Shown: piece after piece, positions 8,003 to 15,621 of the stretch
How the letters are laid out: every line of letters begins with the position of its first letter
Position numbering within the stretch: the stretch's first letter is position 1
Origin: Lachnospiraceae bacterium
GTDB taxonomy: Bacteria > Bacillota > Clostridia > Lachnospirales > Lachnospiraceae
Direction of reading: 5' to 3'
Assembly (NCBI GenBank): GCA_021202715.1
Contig: JAJQCL010000142.1
Span: forward strand, 1,887-23,296
Length of the DNA: 21,410 nt
The notes under the pieces: generated by a model
The model's database searches: none
Told to the model about the DNA's origin: nothing
Seen by the model: the letters and a program-made list of their open reading frames with translations, nothing else
Position numbers and translations under genes: made by a program

Positions 8003-8608
8003 TTACTGTTTTCCGTAGCCGCTCCCCCCTTCCCCGCTCATCAGTCCCTCGAGGCGCCGCAGCAGACGCTGTTCCTCCGCCGGCTTCAGATTGTGTTCGA
8101 TATGAAACACCTGTGTCTTCCGGCGGCCGTTCTGCTCGAGGATCTTCTTCGCCGCACCGGGCGTCGCGAAGGTATTTTCATCCAGCACGGCCTCCCGTGA
8201 GGTAGCCGTCAGTCCCTCCGCTTTCAGACGGATCCCGAAGGGATAAACCTTCACCGACCGCACATTTGTCACACAGAAATAGCGATACGCCTTCAGTCTC
8301 TTCTGATTCTGACGATGATATGCGCGTCCGAATCCCAGCCCGAACTCACCGATCACGATATATAGTGCCCGTCCGTCCTCCACCAGAAATTCCCCGGAGA
8401 GGATATGATAGCGGTCCAGACGGATCTGATGGACCAGCGCTGCCAGCGTCAGTACCAGACAAAGGGCGCTCATGGCAATCCCGGAGATGTCCGGGACCGC
8501 CGCAGCCACCGCGATCACGGCGACAAGCACCACCCCGACATTCATTCCGATCTGAACCATCCGGTAGGCGGCAAATTCCGTATCCTTGTCCTCGTAATGC
8601 GACTTCAT
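8003..8608 (-). CDS. Unrecognised small membrane protein in the glycosidase operon
   Basis: The protein is 201 residues long. Two hydrophobic segments (about 20-38 and 42-60) form a hairpin, leaving a short charged N-terminus (MKSHYEDKDTEF) and a large C-terminal domain (61-201) probably on the cytoplasmic side. The latter has alternating strands such as HILSGEFLVEDGRALYIVIGEFG and YFCVTNVRSVKVYPFGIRLKAEG, which look like a bacterial PH-type beta sandwich, then a helical tail (AAKKILEQN, EEQRLLRRLEGLM). I cannot assign a family. It lies 31 bp after the GH3 gene and 4 bp before the GH78-like gene, so it belongs to the operon. GAG 6 bases upstream of ATG is a weak ribosome binding site. Confidence 0.7.
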   Translation of the reverse strand: MKSHYEDKDTEFAAYRMVQIGMNVGVVLVAVIAVAAAVPDISGIAMSALCLVLTLAALVHQIRLDRYHILSGEFLVEDGRALYIVIGEFGLGFGRAYHRQNQKRLKAYRYFCVTNVRSVKVYPFGIRLKAEGLTATSREAVLDENTFATPGAAKKILEQNGRRKTQVFHIEHNLKPAEEQRLLRRLEGLMSGEGGSGYGKQ

Positions 8609-8639
8609 AAATATCTCGTTTCCTTCCTGTATCCGCTTC

Positions 8640-10919
8640 TTACTCGTTCATCTTCTTCAGGACGAACTCTGCCTGCTCCGGCGTCATCATCGGCGCTCCC
8701 AGGAAGGGCTCCGTCACCTTGTAATAGGGCAGCGGCACACAGAGGCAGCACCACTCGAAGGTATCCTGATTCATCATCTGATCGACTTCCGGCGGCAGGT
8801 TTTCCTGCAGGATCTTATGATATTTTTCACTGGCAATAAACCAGGCCAGCGGCGTCATTTCCGTATAGATAAAGGGCTTATCTCCTCCGCTGACCATGAC
8901 CAGCTCGTTATACCGGATATCCTTCTCCGCCGCGGAAGTCCCGATGTGCAGCGTGTAGGCGCCGTCCTCGAGGATCCAGGTATCCTGCGCCGGAGCAAAG
9001 AATTCGAAATTGCGGCGTTTTAACGTCATGACCGCCTCTCTCGTCTCCCCGGGAGCAAGCGTCACCTTGGCGAAGGCCTTGAGCTCCTTCACCGGATGAT
9101 CGCAGATCGAGCCTTCAATGTGGGAGAGATAGAGCTGAATCACCTGGCTGCCGGTCCGGTCTCCGGTATTGGTCACCGGTACCGTTACCGTAAGCTGTCC
9201 CTCGGGCGTCAGATTCCGCGTGGAGAGAACCGGCTTCCCGATCTCAAAGCTCGTGTAGCTGAGACCGTGTCCGAAGGGATAGAGCACCGGCAGCTTCCGT
9301 TTCTCATACCAGCGATAGCCGACATAGATGCCCTCGCCGTAGACCACGTCCTGCATATCCTGGCAGGCTCCGGTGAAATTGATGTAGGTCGGACCGTGTT
9401 CCTCACAAACCGGCCAGGTGCCAGCCAGCCGTCCGCCCGGCTCGGTCTTCCCGAAGAGGACATTCACGGTCGCGGGCGCGACCGACTCGCCGCCCAGGCT
9501 GTTGTATACCACAGCGGACACGCGGTCCGTCCAGCGGGAGATATCCAGCACACTGCCGCAGGAAAGGACCAGGATGATCCGGGCATCCACCTGCATCAGA
9601 GCATCGAGCAGTTCTCTCTGTCCTTCCGGCAGCTGAATGTTGTCCCGATCGTATCCCTCTGACTCATAGCAGTAGCCAAGACCCGCAAAGACAATGACTG
9701 TCTCCGCCTGCTTCGCTGCTTCTACAGCCTCCCGGATCAGAGCGGGGTCCGCCGGTTCCTTCGGCGGGAAATCCTCAACCAGCAGATAGCCCGGCGCGTA
9801 GGCCGCATCCGGTACCAGCGCACGGATAGCATCCAGGTAGGTGTCGATCCGGTAGCCGTTCATATGGCCGGAACCGCCGCCCATGTAGGACGGATTCTCC
9901 GCCAGGCGGCCCACCACCAGCAGACGCTCCTGCTTCTCCGCCAACGGCAGTGTTCCGTCATTTTGCAGCAGCACGATACACTGCTCCGCAGCGCGGCGGG
10001 CCTCCTCGTGAAGCTCTTCCATATCCGCCTCGACCGGCGTCGTCGCATAGAGCTGATCCACCAGATCGAGCACCCGCTCCAGCCCCGCGTCGAGAGTCTC
10101 CTCTTTCACTCTTCCGTCCCGCACCGCTTCCAAAAGCTCGGCGGAATGAATCGATACGGGCGCCAGTTCGATGTCCATCATACCGGCATTGTGCGCCGCG
10201 ACCTTATTGCGGTGAATCGCCGCGAAATCCGAGACCACAACGCCGTCAAAACCGATCTGCTTCCGCAACAGGTTGCAGATGTGCTGGTTGGAGTTGACCC
10301 ACTCGCCGTTCACCTGATTATAAGAGGACATGACGGACAGCGGATGTCCCTTCTTGATCGCAATCTCAAACGGCCTCTGGTAAACCTCCTGCAGGGCCCG
10401 CTCGGACACGACCGAATTCGTGGTCATGCGTTCGAATTCCTGATTGTTGCAGACAAAATGCTTCAGGGTCGCGGCCACGCCGTTCTCCTGCAGTCCCTGG
10501 ATGTAAGAACCGGCCATCTCACCGGCAAGCACCGGGTCCTCGGAGAAATACTCGAAGTTTCGGCCGCAGAGATAACTGCGCTTGATATTGACGCCCGGCC
10601 GGAACAGCCAGTTGACCAGGGTCGGATTCGCCCGGCATTCCTCGGCAAAATGCGCTCCTGTTTCCTTCGCCAGCTTCTCATCCCAGCTCATGGCCAGGCA
10701 CGCATCCGAAGGAAACGCGACCGGATGATATTGCTCATCCCCTTCCACCGGACGTCCGGAACGGAAATAATCCGCGCCGCCGCGGGGATTGTCCTGAGGG
10801 ACGCTGCCCGGCAGATCCATCCGCGGAATCCGCCCGAAGCTCCCGTCCGCCTGCGCGCAGAGTTCACATTTCTCCTCCAATGTCAGCTCCGCCAGAATGG
10901 CTCTTGTCTTCTCACTCAT
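8640..10919 (-). CDS. Glycoside hydrolase family 3 beta-glucosidase (first copy)
   Basis: This 759-residue cytoplasmic enzyme should hydrolyse beta-glucosides with retention of configuration. The N-terminal barrel (about 1-290) carries RPGVNIKRSYLCGRNFEYFSEDP, KHFVCNNQE (Lys153-His154) and the nucleophile Asp231 in FDGVVVSDF. The second domain (about 305-540) carries GGGSGHMNG and GYCYESEGYDR, whose Glu419/Glu421 are acid/base candidates. A fibronectin III-like domain (about 570-665, VTNTGDRTGSQVIQLYL) follows, then an extra ~90-residue C-terminal region. There is no PA14 insert and no signal peptide. I start at MSEK (10919) since homology begins there and GAGAGG lies upstream. It heads the minus-strand operon and is divergent from the second AraC gene, its probable regulator. 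Terminal xylose or glucuronate specificity cannot be excluded. Confidence 0.92.
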   Translation of the reverse strand: MSEKTRAILAELTLEEKCELCAQADGSFGRIPRMDLPGSVPQDNPRGGADYFRSGRPVEGDEQYHPVAFPSDACLAMSWDEKLAKETGAHFAEECRANPTLVNWLFRPGVNIKRSYLCGRNFEYFSEDPVLAGEMAGSYIQGLQENGVAATLKHFVCNNQEFERMTTNSVVSERALQEVYQRPFEIAIKKGHPLSVMSSYNQVNGEWVNSNQHICNLLRKQIGFDGVVVSDFAAIHRNKVAAHNAGMMDIELAPVSIHSAELLEAVRDGRVKEETLDAGLERVLDLVDQLYATTPVEADMEELHEEARRAAEQCIVLLQNDGTLPLAEKQERLLVVGRLAENPSYMGGGSGHMNGYRIDTYLDAIRALVPDAAYAPGYLLVEDFPPKEPADPALIREAVEAAKQAETVIVFAGLGYCYESEGYDRDNIQLPEGQRELLDALMQVDARIILVLSCGSVLDISRWTDRVSAVVYNSLGGESVAPATVNVLFGKTEPGGRLAGTWPVCEEHGPTYINFTGACQDMQDVVYGEGIYVGYRWYEKRKLPVLYPFGHGLSYTSFEIGKPVLSTRNLTPEGQLTVTVPVTNTGDRTGSQVIQLYLSHIEGSICDHPVKELKAFAKVTLAPGETREAVMTLKRRNFEFFAPAQDTWILEDGAYTLHIGTSAAEKDIRYNELVMVSGGDKPFIYTEMTPLAWFIASEKYHKILQENLPPEVDQMMNQDTFEWCCLCVPLPYYKVTEPFLGAPMMTPEQAEFVLKKMNE

Positions 10920-11159
10920 GGTACAAACACCTCTCTTCGCCTGTGTCTTTTGTGTCCCTACGGCACTGAGTTGCAAAAGCTCTCAACTGCCGCAGATTTG
11001 AAATAAGAATATACCAGTCTGCGCAGAATTATATAAGTTTCGCAGATGACATTCTGAATTGTCATTTCTTGATAACCTGCCCGGGACGACTGGATTTCAA
11101 GAATTTCTTCTGCTATAGTGAAGCAAAGAAGCATCGTCATATTCATGAAGGAGGCAAAT
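10920..11159. promoter_or_regulatory. Divergent promoter region between GH3 and AraC genes
   Basis: This region holds CGCAGA repeats at 10991, 11022 and 11041 (the last two 19 bp apart) and a dyad ATGACA-N8-TGTCAT at 11046-11065 whose centre ATTCTGAAT is itself symmetric. On the minus strand TATAAT (11033-11028) is a good -10 for the GH3 operon, without a good -35, as expected for an activator-dependent promoter. On the plus strand TATAGT (11114-11119) could serve the AraC gene. The repeats are plausible half-sites for the AracC-type protein encoded next to them; that link is inferred. Confidence 0.45.
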
Positions 11160-12248
11160 ATGAGCCGTCGTGAAGAGATTCTGAACGCCTTGGAGGAGAT
11201 CACCCCGGCGGAGAAATTTTACCGGGACTACTACCGTGCAAAGAGCAGCGGAAACGCTGATACACTGCAGGAATTCCTGCAGGAGTACACCGCGGAGGAT
11301 CTGATCCGGCAGAAATTTCTCTGCCCCGATCTCTACGACCCCTACGAGCTGTTTTATGAGAAACGGCCAAACCGCCTGACACTGGACGAGCACGCCTATT
11401 TCCCCATGAGTCTCTCCCACAACATCCGGGTGGAGAAGCACAACCGTTATACGCCCTTTTACCTTCACGGACACGACTATTTCGAGGCTTTCTATGTACT
11501 GCGGGGACAATGCCATCACTTCATTGATGATGAAGAGACCACCCTCTCCCGTGGTCAGTTCTGCTTCATAGCGCCGCATACCTTTCACGGACTCAGTGTC
11601 TTCGACGACAGCCTGGTTCTCAACATTCTGATTCAGAGGACCACCTTTGACGACATCTTCTTCAACGTGCTGCGCAACCGCAATATCCTCTCCGACTTCT
11701 TCCTCAGCAACCTCTTCTCTTCCTCCAACGTCTCGCACATGCTCTTTGACGCCCGGGACCCGGAGCTTGAGGGACTGCTGCTCGATATGCTGGCGGAGGA
11801 GGCACAGCCGGATGAATACACGAACCGCATCCTGAATTCCCTGATGATCGTCTTCTTTACAAAGCTGATCCGCAGCTGCAGCGGCTCCGCGAGACTCTAT
11901 CACATCCATTCCAGCTGGAGCAGTCTGGACAGTGAGATGCTGACCTATATCAATGAAAACTACAAGAATGTCTCCCTGGTTTCTCTGGCTGATCACATGG
12001 GCTACGCGCCCGAGCACTGCTCCCGTCTCCTGAAGAAGGCCACCGGCAAGACCTTCACGACCATCCTCAGGGATATCCGCATGCGCCGGGCCGAGACACT
12101 TCTCATAACCACAGACCTCAGCGTCAACGAGATCAGCACGGCCTGCGGTTTCGAGTACACCAGCACTTTCATCAAGCTGTTCCGCAAACAACACGAGATG
12201 GCGCCGGGCCAGTACCGCCAGGAGGTCCGCTCTCAGCGACTCTCCTGA
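11160..12248 (+). CDS. AraC-family regulator with cupin sensor domain
   Basis: This 362-residue regulator probably activates the divergent GH3-led operon. After a helical N-terminus (1-85), a cupin-type sugar-binding barrel occupies about 88-160, with YLHGHDYFEAFYVL (His103, His105, Glu109) and RGQFCFIAPHTFHG. The AraC double helix-turn-helix lies at about 258-355: VSLVSLADHMGYAPEHCSRL, then LSVNEISTACGFEYTSTFIK and MAPGQYRQE. Translation starts at 11160, where AAGGAGG sits 5 bases upstream; an in-frame GTG at 11118 has no such support. It is followed by a terminator-like hairpin at 12288-12332. It is similar in layout to the truncated regulator starting at 20217, but distinct in type from the one at 181. 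Confidence 0.92.
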   Translation: MSRREEILNALEEITPAEKFYRDYYRAKSSGNADTLQEFLQEYTAEDLIRQKFLCPDLYDPYELFYEKRPNRLTLDEHAYFPMSLSHNIRVEKHNRYTPFYLHGHDYFEAFYVLRGQCHHFIDDEETTLSRGQFCFIAPHTFHGLSVFDDSLVLNILIQRTTFDDIFFNVLRNRNILSDFFLSNLFSSSNVSHMLFDARDPELEGLLLDMLAEEAQPDEYTNRILNSLMIVFFTKLIRSCSGSARLYHIHSSWSSLDSEMLTYINENYKNVSLVSLADHMGYAPEHCSRLLKKATGKTFTTILRDIRMRRAETLLITTDLSVNEISTACGFEYTSTFIKLFRKQHEMAPGQYRQEVRSQRLS

Positions 12249-12287
12249 CACCCGGCCCGTGCGCCGCGGTATTTCTTTCATTCTCGG

Positions 12288-12332
12288 GCGGAGTTTGCTC
12301 TTTTTTCGGGTGCGTCACTCCGCTTTCTTTTT
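12288..12332 (+). terminator. Probable intrinsic terminator of the AraC gene
   Basis: GCGGAGT (12288-12294) pairs with ACTCCGC (12317-12323), directly followed by TTTCTTTTT (12324-12332). The 22-base loop is longer than usual, and the loop itself has a T-run. It lies 40 bp after the regulator stop codon in the right orientation. Confidence 0.5.
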
Positions 12333-12336
12333 ACTA

Positions 12337-12499
12337 TGAAAGCCCTACCCGCAGGGCATGCTTCGCAAAGAAGCGGAGCTGAAGGCGAACGCTTGCTGTG
12401 CATGCCCTTCGGGTAGATTGGTTGCTTTCATGTATACATGCGGCGCTTAGCGAAGTCGAGTCATAGGCGATGGCTTGCTGTGCATGCCCTTCGGGTAGA
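12337..12499. repeat. Composite intergenic repeat: nested inverted and direct copies
   Basis: A 27-bp sequence at 12391-12417 recurs exactly at 12473-12499 (82 bp apart), and the match extends left over GGCGA with two mismatches. The left copy also pairs with an inverted copy: CTACCCGCAGGGCATGC (12345-12361) against 12400-12416, 15 of 17 bases. Outer arms TGAAAGC (12337-12343) and GCTTTCA (12424-12430) close a long hairpin, and GCTTC/GAAGC (12360-12364, 12370-12374) makes an inner one. A GCTTAGC-plus-GTCG element next to the units lies partly within the 3' end of the GH3 gene. It resembles dispersed, REP-like palindromic elements. No transposase is nearby. Confidence 0.75.
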
Positions 12500-12501
12500 G
12501 C

Positions 12502-14793
12502 TTAGCAGAGTCGTTTGTTCAGATCACCGACGATCTTCTGCAGCAGCTCCTGCGACAGCTTGCCCTGGCCCATATCCAGGTCGCCGAACTGACCCAGAGG
12601 GATGGCGCAGCCCAGAGGCAGGATCGCGTTCTTCTCCGGATCAAACCAGTCACGGCGGCTCTGCGGCTCATCGGCCAGCGTGTCCGCAAAACGGCTGTCC
12701 TTGATAAAATGTCCGATCTGCATCTGCGGACTGAACCGCTTTGCCGTCTCATCGGAATGCACGGTCACGACTGCGGACAGGCAGATCTCCCGGGAGCTGC
12801 GGCCCACCAGGATGTCAAAATCCGCCTCCTCGACGACCCAGCGATGAAGCGCCGGGGTGTAGAATTCAAAGGCACGGCGATCCAGCGTGATGGAGACCTC
12901 CGTCTCCTCCCCGGGCGCAAGATGCACTTTTTTAAAGCCGCGCAGTTCCTTCACCGGGCGGTGGATCGTGGCTCCGCGATCATGGACATAGACCTGCGCC
13001 ACATCGGAGCCCGCGCGGTCTCCTGTATTTTTCACCTTAAAGGTAACCGTCACCTCTCCGTGCGCGTCGATCTCACGGGCATCCAGACGAATGTCACTGT
13101 ACTCAAAGGTCGTGTAGGAGAGGCCGTAGCCGAAGCGATAAGCCACCTCCATCTTCCGCGCATCCTACCAGCGGTAACCGATATAGAGTCCCTCACCGTA
13201 GGTAACGTCAGGCACCGTGTCGGGATAGCAGGGGAAGTTCAGATAGGAAGGCGTATCCTCCAGACGGCACGGATAGGTCTCCGGCAGTCTCCCGCCGGGT
13301 TCCGCCAGCCCGAAGAGGATATCCACCGTAGCGCTTCCCGACGCCTCACCGGCATAGCCGCCCTGCAGTACGGCATGCACCCGTTTGCTGTAGGCGGAAA
13401 TATCCACCGGCGCGCCCGTATTTACCACGAGGATCACATTGTCATTGACGGCCAGAACCGCGTCCAGCAGGTCTCTCTGGCTCTGCGGCAGGAACAGATC
13501 AGTGCGGTCATAGCCTTCCGACTCGACGCCGTAGGGATATCCCGTAAATAGGATGATCCGCTCAGCCTTCTTCGCGGTCTCCACAGCCTCTTCGATCAGG
13601 TCAGGACGGGGCGTATCCTCGGGCGGGAAGCCGGCGTTGATCTGATATCCGGCGGCATAAGCATAGTTTCCCGCTCCCAGCAGCCGGTCGATCTCTTCGG
13701 TGGGGATATCCAGCGTATGTCCGTTCATGTGTCCGGAGCCGCCGCCCATATAGCAGGGCGCCTTGGCAAACGCACCGATCACGGCCAGGTTCTTCTCTTC
13801 CTTGGCGCACAGCGGCAGCGTGCCGTCGTTCTCCAGCAGCACAGCTCCCTCGATCGCGGCGCGCTTCGCCAGCGCGTGATGCGCTGCCAGGTCGAGTTCA
13901 GGCACCGTATAGCCGTCGTGAATCTTGTAAAAGCAGTCCACCACATGCGTGGCAATGGTATCCAGTTCTTCATTAGATATCTCGCCGTTGTTATACGCAT
14001 CGAGGAGCCAGTGAACGTGGTTCTCCTCCTCCGCCAGCTCCACATCCAGCCCGCATTTGTGGCCCTCGACCTTATCCTGCTGGTAGTGAACCGCGAAAGC
14101 GTCGGACATGACCAGACCGTCATAACCGAACTCCTTACGCAGCTTATCCATGATATACTTGTTCTGGTGCACCCATTTGCCGTTGACCTTGTTGTAGCAG
14201 GTCATGATCGTCCAGGGATCGGACTTCTGCAGAATCAGCTGGAAGACCCGCAGATACAGCTCGTTAAAGGAGCGCTCATCCACCACCGCGTTGGTCGTCA
14301 TGCGCTCATATTCCTGGTTATTGCAGACAAAATGCTTCAGGTTCGCGGCCACGTGCTGGCTCTGCACACCATTGATGTAGGCGGCTCCCATCTCGGAGGA
14401 AAGCCACGGGTCCTCCGAATAATACTCGAAATTGCGGCCGCCGAGCGGGCTGCGCTTCATATTGACGCCGGGACGCAGGATGATATCCACGTCCTGATTC
14501 TTGCACTCCCGGCCCTGCGCCTCGCCGATCTCCCGCGCCAGCTCCGGATCCCAGGTCGCCCCCTGCGCCGCCGCCTGCGGGAAACAGGTCCCCCAGAATT
14601 TGTCCTCCATCTCCTCCCGCGGCAGCCGGAAATAGTCGCACCAGCCGCCCGAAGGGTTGTCACAGCTGCGGTACGCGATCCCGAACCGCGGCAGGTTGCC
14701 GAACCGGTCCTGATACAGTGCGCAGCAGCGGATCTTCTCCTCCAGCGTCATCTGACCGACCAGTTCACGAATCTCTTCTTTTGATTTTGCCAT
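12502..14793 (-). pseudogene. Glycoside hydrolase family 3 beta-glucosidase (second copy), split by an in-frame TAG
   Basis: Read through, this is a 763-codon paralogue of the GH3 enzyme at 8640-10919, with the same domain order. The barrel has RPGVNMKRSPLGGRNFEYYSEDP, KHFVCNNQE and nucleophile Asp231 in YDGLVMSDAF; the second domain has GGGSGHMNG and GVESEGYDR (Glu424/Glu426). After 542 residues, at GLYIGYRW, codon 543 is TAG (13165-13167). The same frame continues as DARKMEVAYRFGYGLSYTTFEY, then the fibronectin III-like domain (VKNTGDRAGSDVAQVYV) and C-terminal region, to a TAA at 12502. The paralogue has Tyr at this position (GYRWYEKRKL), so one base change explains the stop. The 542-residue product would lack the fibronectin III-like domain. 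The start has GGAAGG 5 bases upstream. A nonsense mutation or a read error is likeliest; an internal ATG at 13152 could restart the C-terminal part. Confidence 0.85.
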
Positions 14794-14880
14794 AGTCCCT
14801 TCCTCTCCCCGGATGTCTCCGGACAGGTCTGCCTTTTCCGTCTTATTCAGCTGAATTTTACTTTTTTCTCTGCTTTATTA

Positions 14881-14910
14881 CAAGTTACTATCAAGTTTAT
14901 ATCGCTTGAT
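14881..14910 (-). promoter_or_regulatory. Operator-like repeats upstream of the second GH3 gene
   Basis: ATCAAG (14890-14895) and CTTGAT (14905-14910) are perfect inverted copies with a 9-bp spacer, and CAAGTT repeats directly at 14881 and 14892, one helical turn apart. The AT-rich stretch lies about 90-115 bp upstream of the GH3 start and probably contains its promoter, though no strong hexamer pair stands out. Apart from this site and the terminator at 15029-15075, I see nothing in the gap 14794-15146. Confidence 0.35.
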
Positions 14911-15028
14911 TTATCACTTTATGGGTGGTGAGTGGTTCGAGGATATGCCCGGAAAGGTTTTAAAATATAGATGACAGAACAATTGAATGGCAGAATAAGC
15001 AGTACATTTTCAAGACTCCCTTTATATG

Positions 15029-15075
15029 CAAAAATGCCCCGCACGGACTGCCTGTATGACAGCTCGTGCGGGGCC
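15029..15075 (-). terminator. Intrinsic terminator, minus strand
   Basis: GCCCCGCACG (15036-15045) and CGTGCGGGGC (15065-15074) form a perfect 10-bp GC-rich stem with a 19-base loop. In the minus-strand direction the stem is followed by a run of five T (15034-15030). It lies about 70 bp after the stop codon at 15147 and fits the end of the small-protein remnant there. The plus-strand side also has a short A/T run, so it may work in both directions. Confidence 0.75.
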
Positions 15076-15146
15076 GAAAAATCTTCACGTTGCAAATTGG
15101 TTATCCGTGCCTATATACCTGTTCCGAAATCTCCGGGAGAAATCAC

Positions 15147-15476
15147 TTATCCGGTCACTTTATAAGAACCGTATACATCTACAACATCTACAGCAGATTC
15201 ATTCGTATTCTCAATGAAAGCTCTGTAATTTCCGCTTTCCTTTATCGCAAAGGAATGAGAACCATAGCACTTCACAATAACGTAACGGCGATTGTTACTC
15301 GAATCAATGATTCCCATCATGACACTCTGGGTTTCATTATCCGGTGTGCAGGAAATCAAAATACTTTTCCCGGAAGCAACATAGACAGCGGGCGCCGTCT
15401 TTGACGTATTTGCCTTCACTGTCCATGGCACAGCAGATCTGCCGTTCACAGGGAATGGAGTTGCGCAAGGTGCCAT
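15147..15476 (-). pseudogene. Remnant of a small, probably secreted protein lacking its 5' end
   Basis: About 109 residues look protein-like: NGRSAVPWTVKANTSKTAPA, VYVASGKSILISCTP, SVMMGIIDSSNNRRYVIVK, SFAIKESGNYRAFIENTN and a final VDVYGSYKVTG. The alternating strands suggest an all-beta domain of about 100 residues like those of small secreted Firmicutes proteins, where polar strands end in a ...GSY... strand. A start with signal peptide would be expected just upstream, but from about 15476 the frame becomes the antisense of another coding-like stretch, with Arg/Pro-rich translation and no signal peptide. It keeps its own terminator at 15029-15075. The function is unknown. Confidence 0.5.
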
Positions 15477-15595
15477 CTTATCTGCCGTCCACCCGGTCTG
15501 TACAGCTGAAGCCCGCGGCGGAGTATGCGCAGATCGATGCGGTCTGCCGCGAAGTGGAGGAGCAGACCGCAATCCCCTGCCGGGCGGTACAATAA
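15455..15595 (+). pseudogene. Unrecognised C-terminal gene remnant
   Basis: From about 15455 to the TAA at 15593-15595 the plus strand encodes a protein-like sequence, MELRKVPSYLPSTRSVQL then EYAQIDAVCREVEEQT and IPCRAVQ. It has a good amphipathic helix and codon use like the neighbouring genes. Upstream, the frame runs into the antisense of the remnant at 15147-15476, so the 5' part of the gene appears missing. The 46-residue ATG-started version has no proper ribosome binding site. I do not recognise the family. It is convergent with the permease gene, 26 bp away. Confidence 0.35.
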
Positions 15596-15621
15596 AAGCC
15601 AGGTCGTTCCGGTTTCTGCCC

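Noticed and set aside
9864..11006. A 380-codon open frame antisense to the GH3 gene, and similar ones at 11097-12281 and 13717-14784
   Set aside because: All lie opposite strongly supported genes and lack ribosome binding sites and family motifs.
12391..12499. A CRISPR array start
   Set aside because: Only two full repeat copies, an inverted third copy, a spacer of unsuitable structure, and no cas genes.
14971..15165. A 64-codon plus-strand open frame
   Set aside because: It runs through the terminator stem at 15036-15074, lacks a ribosome binding site and has no protein-like pattern.
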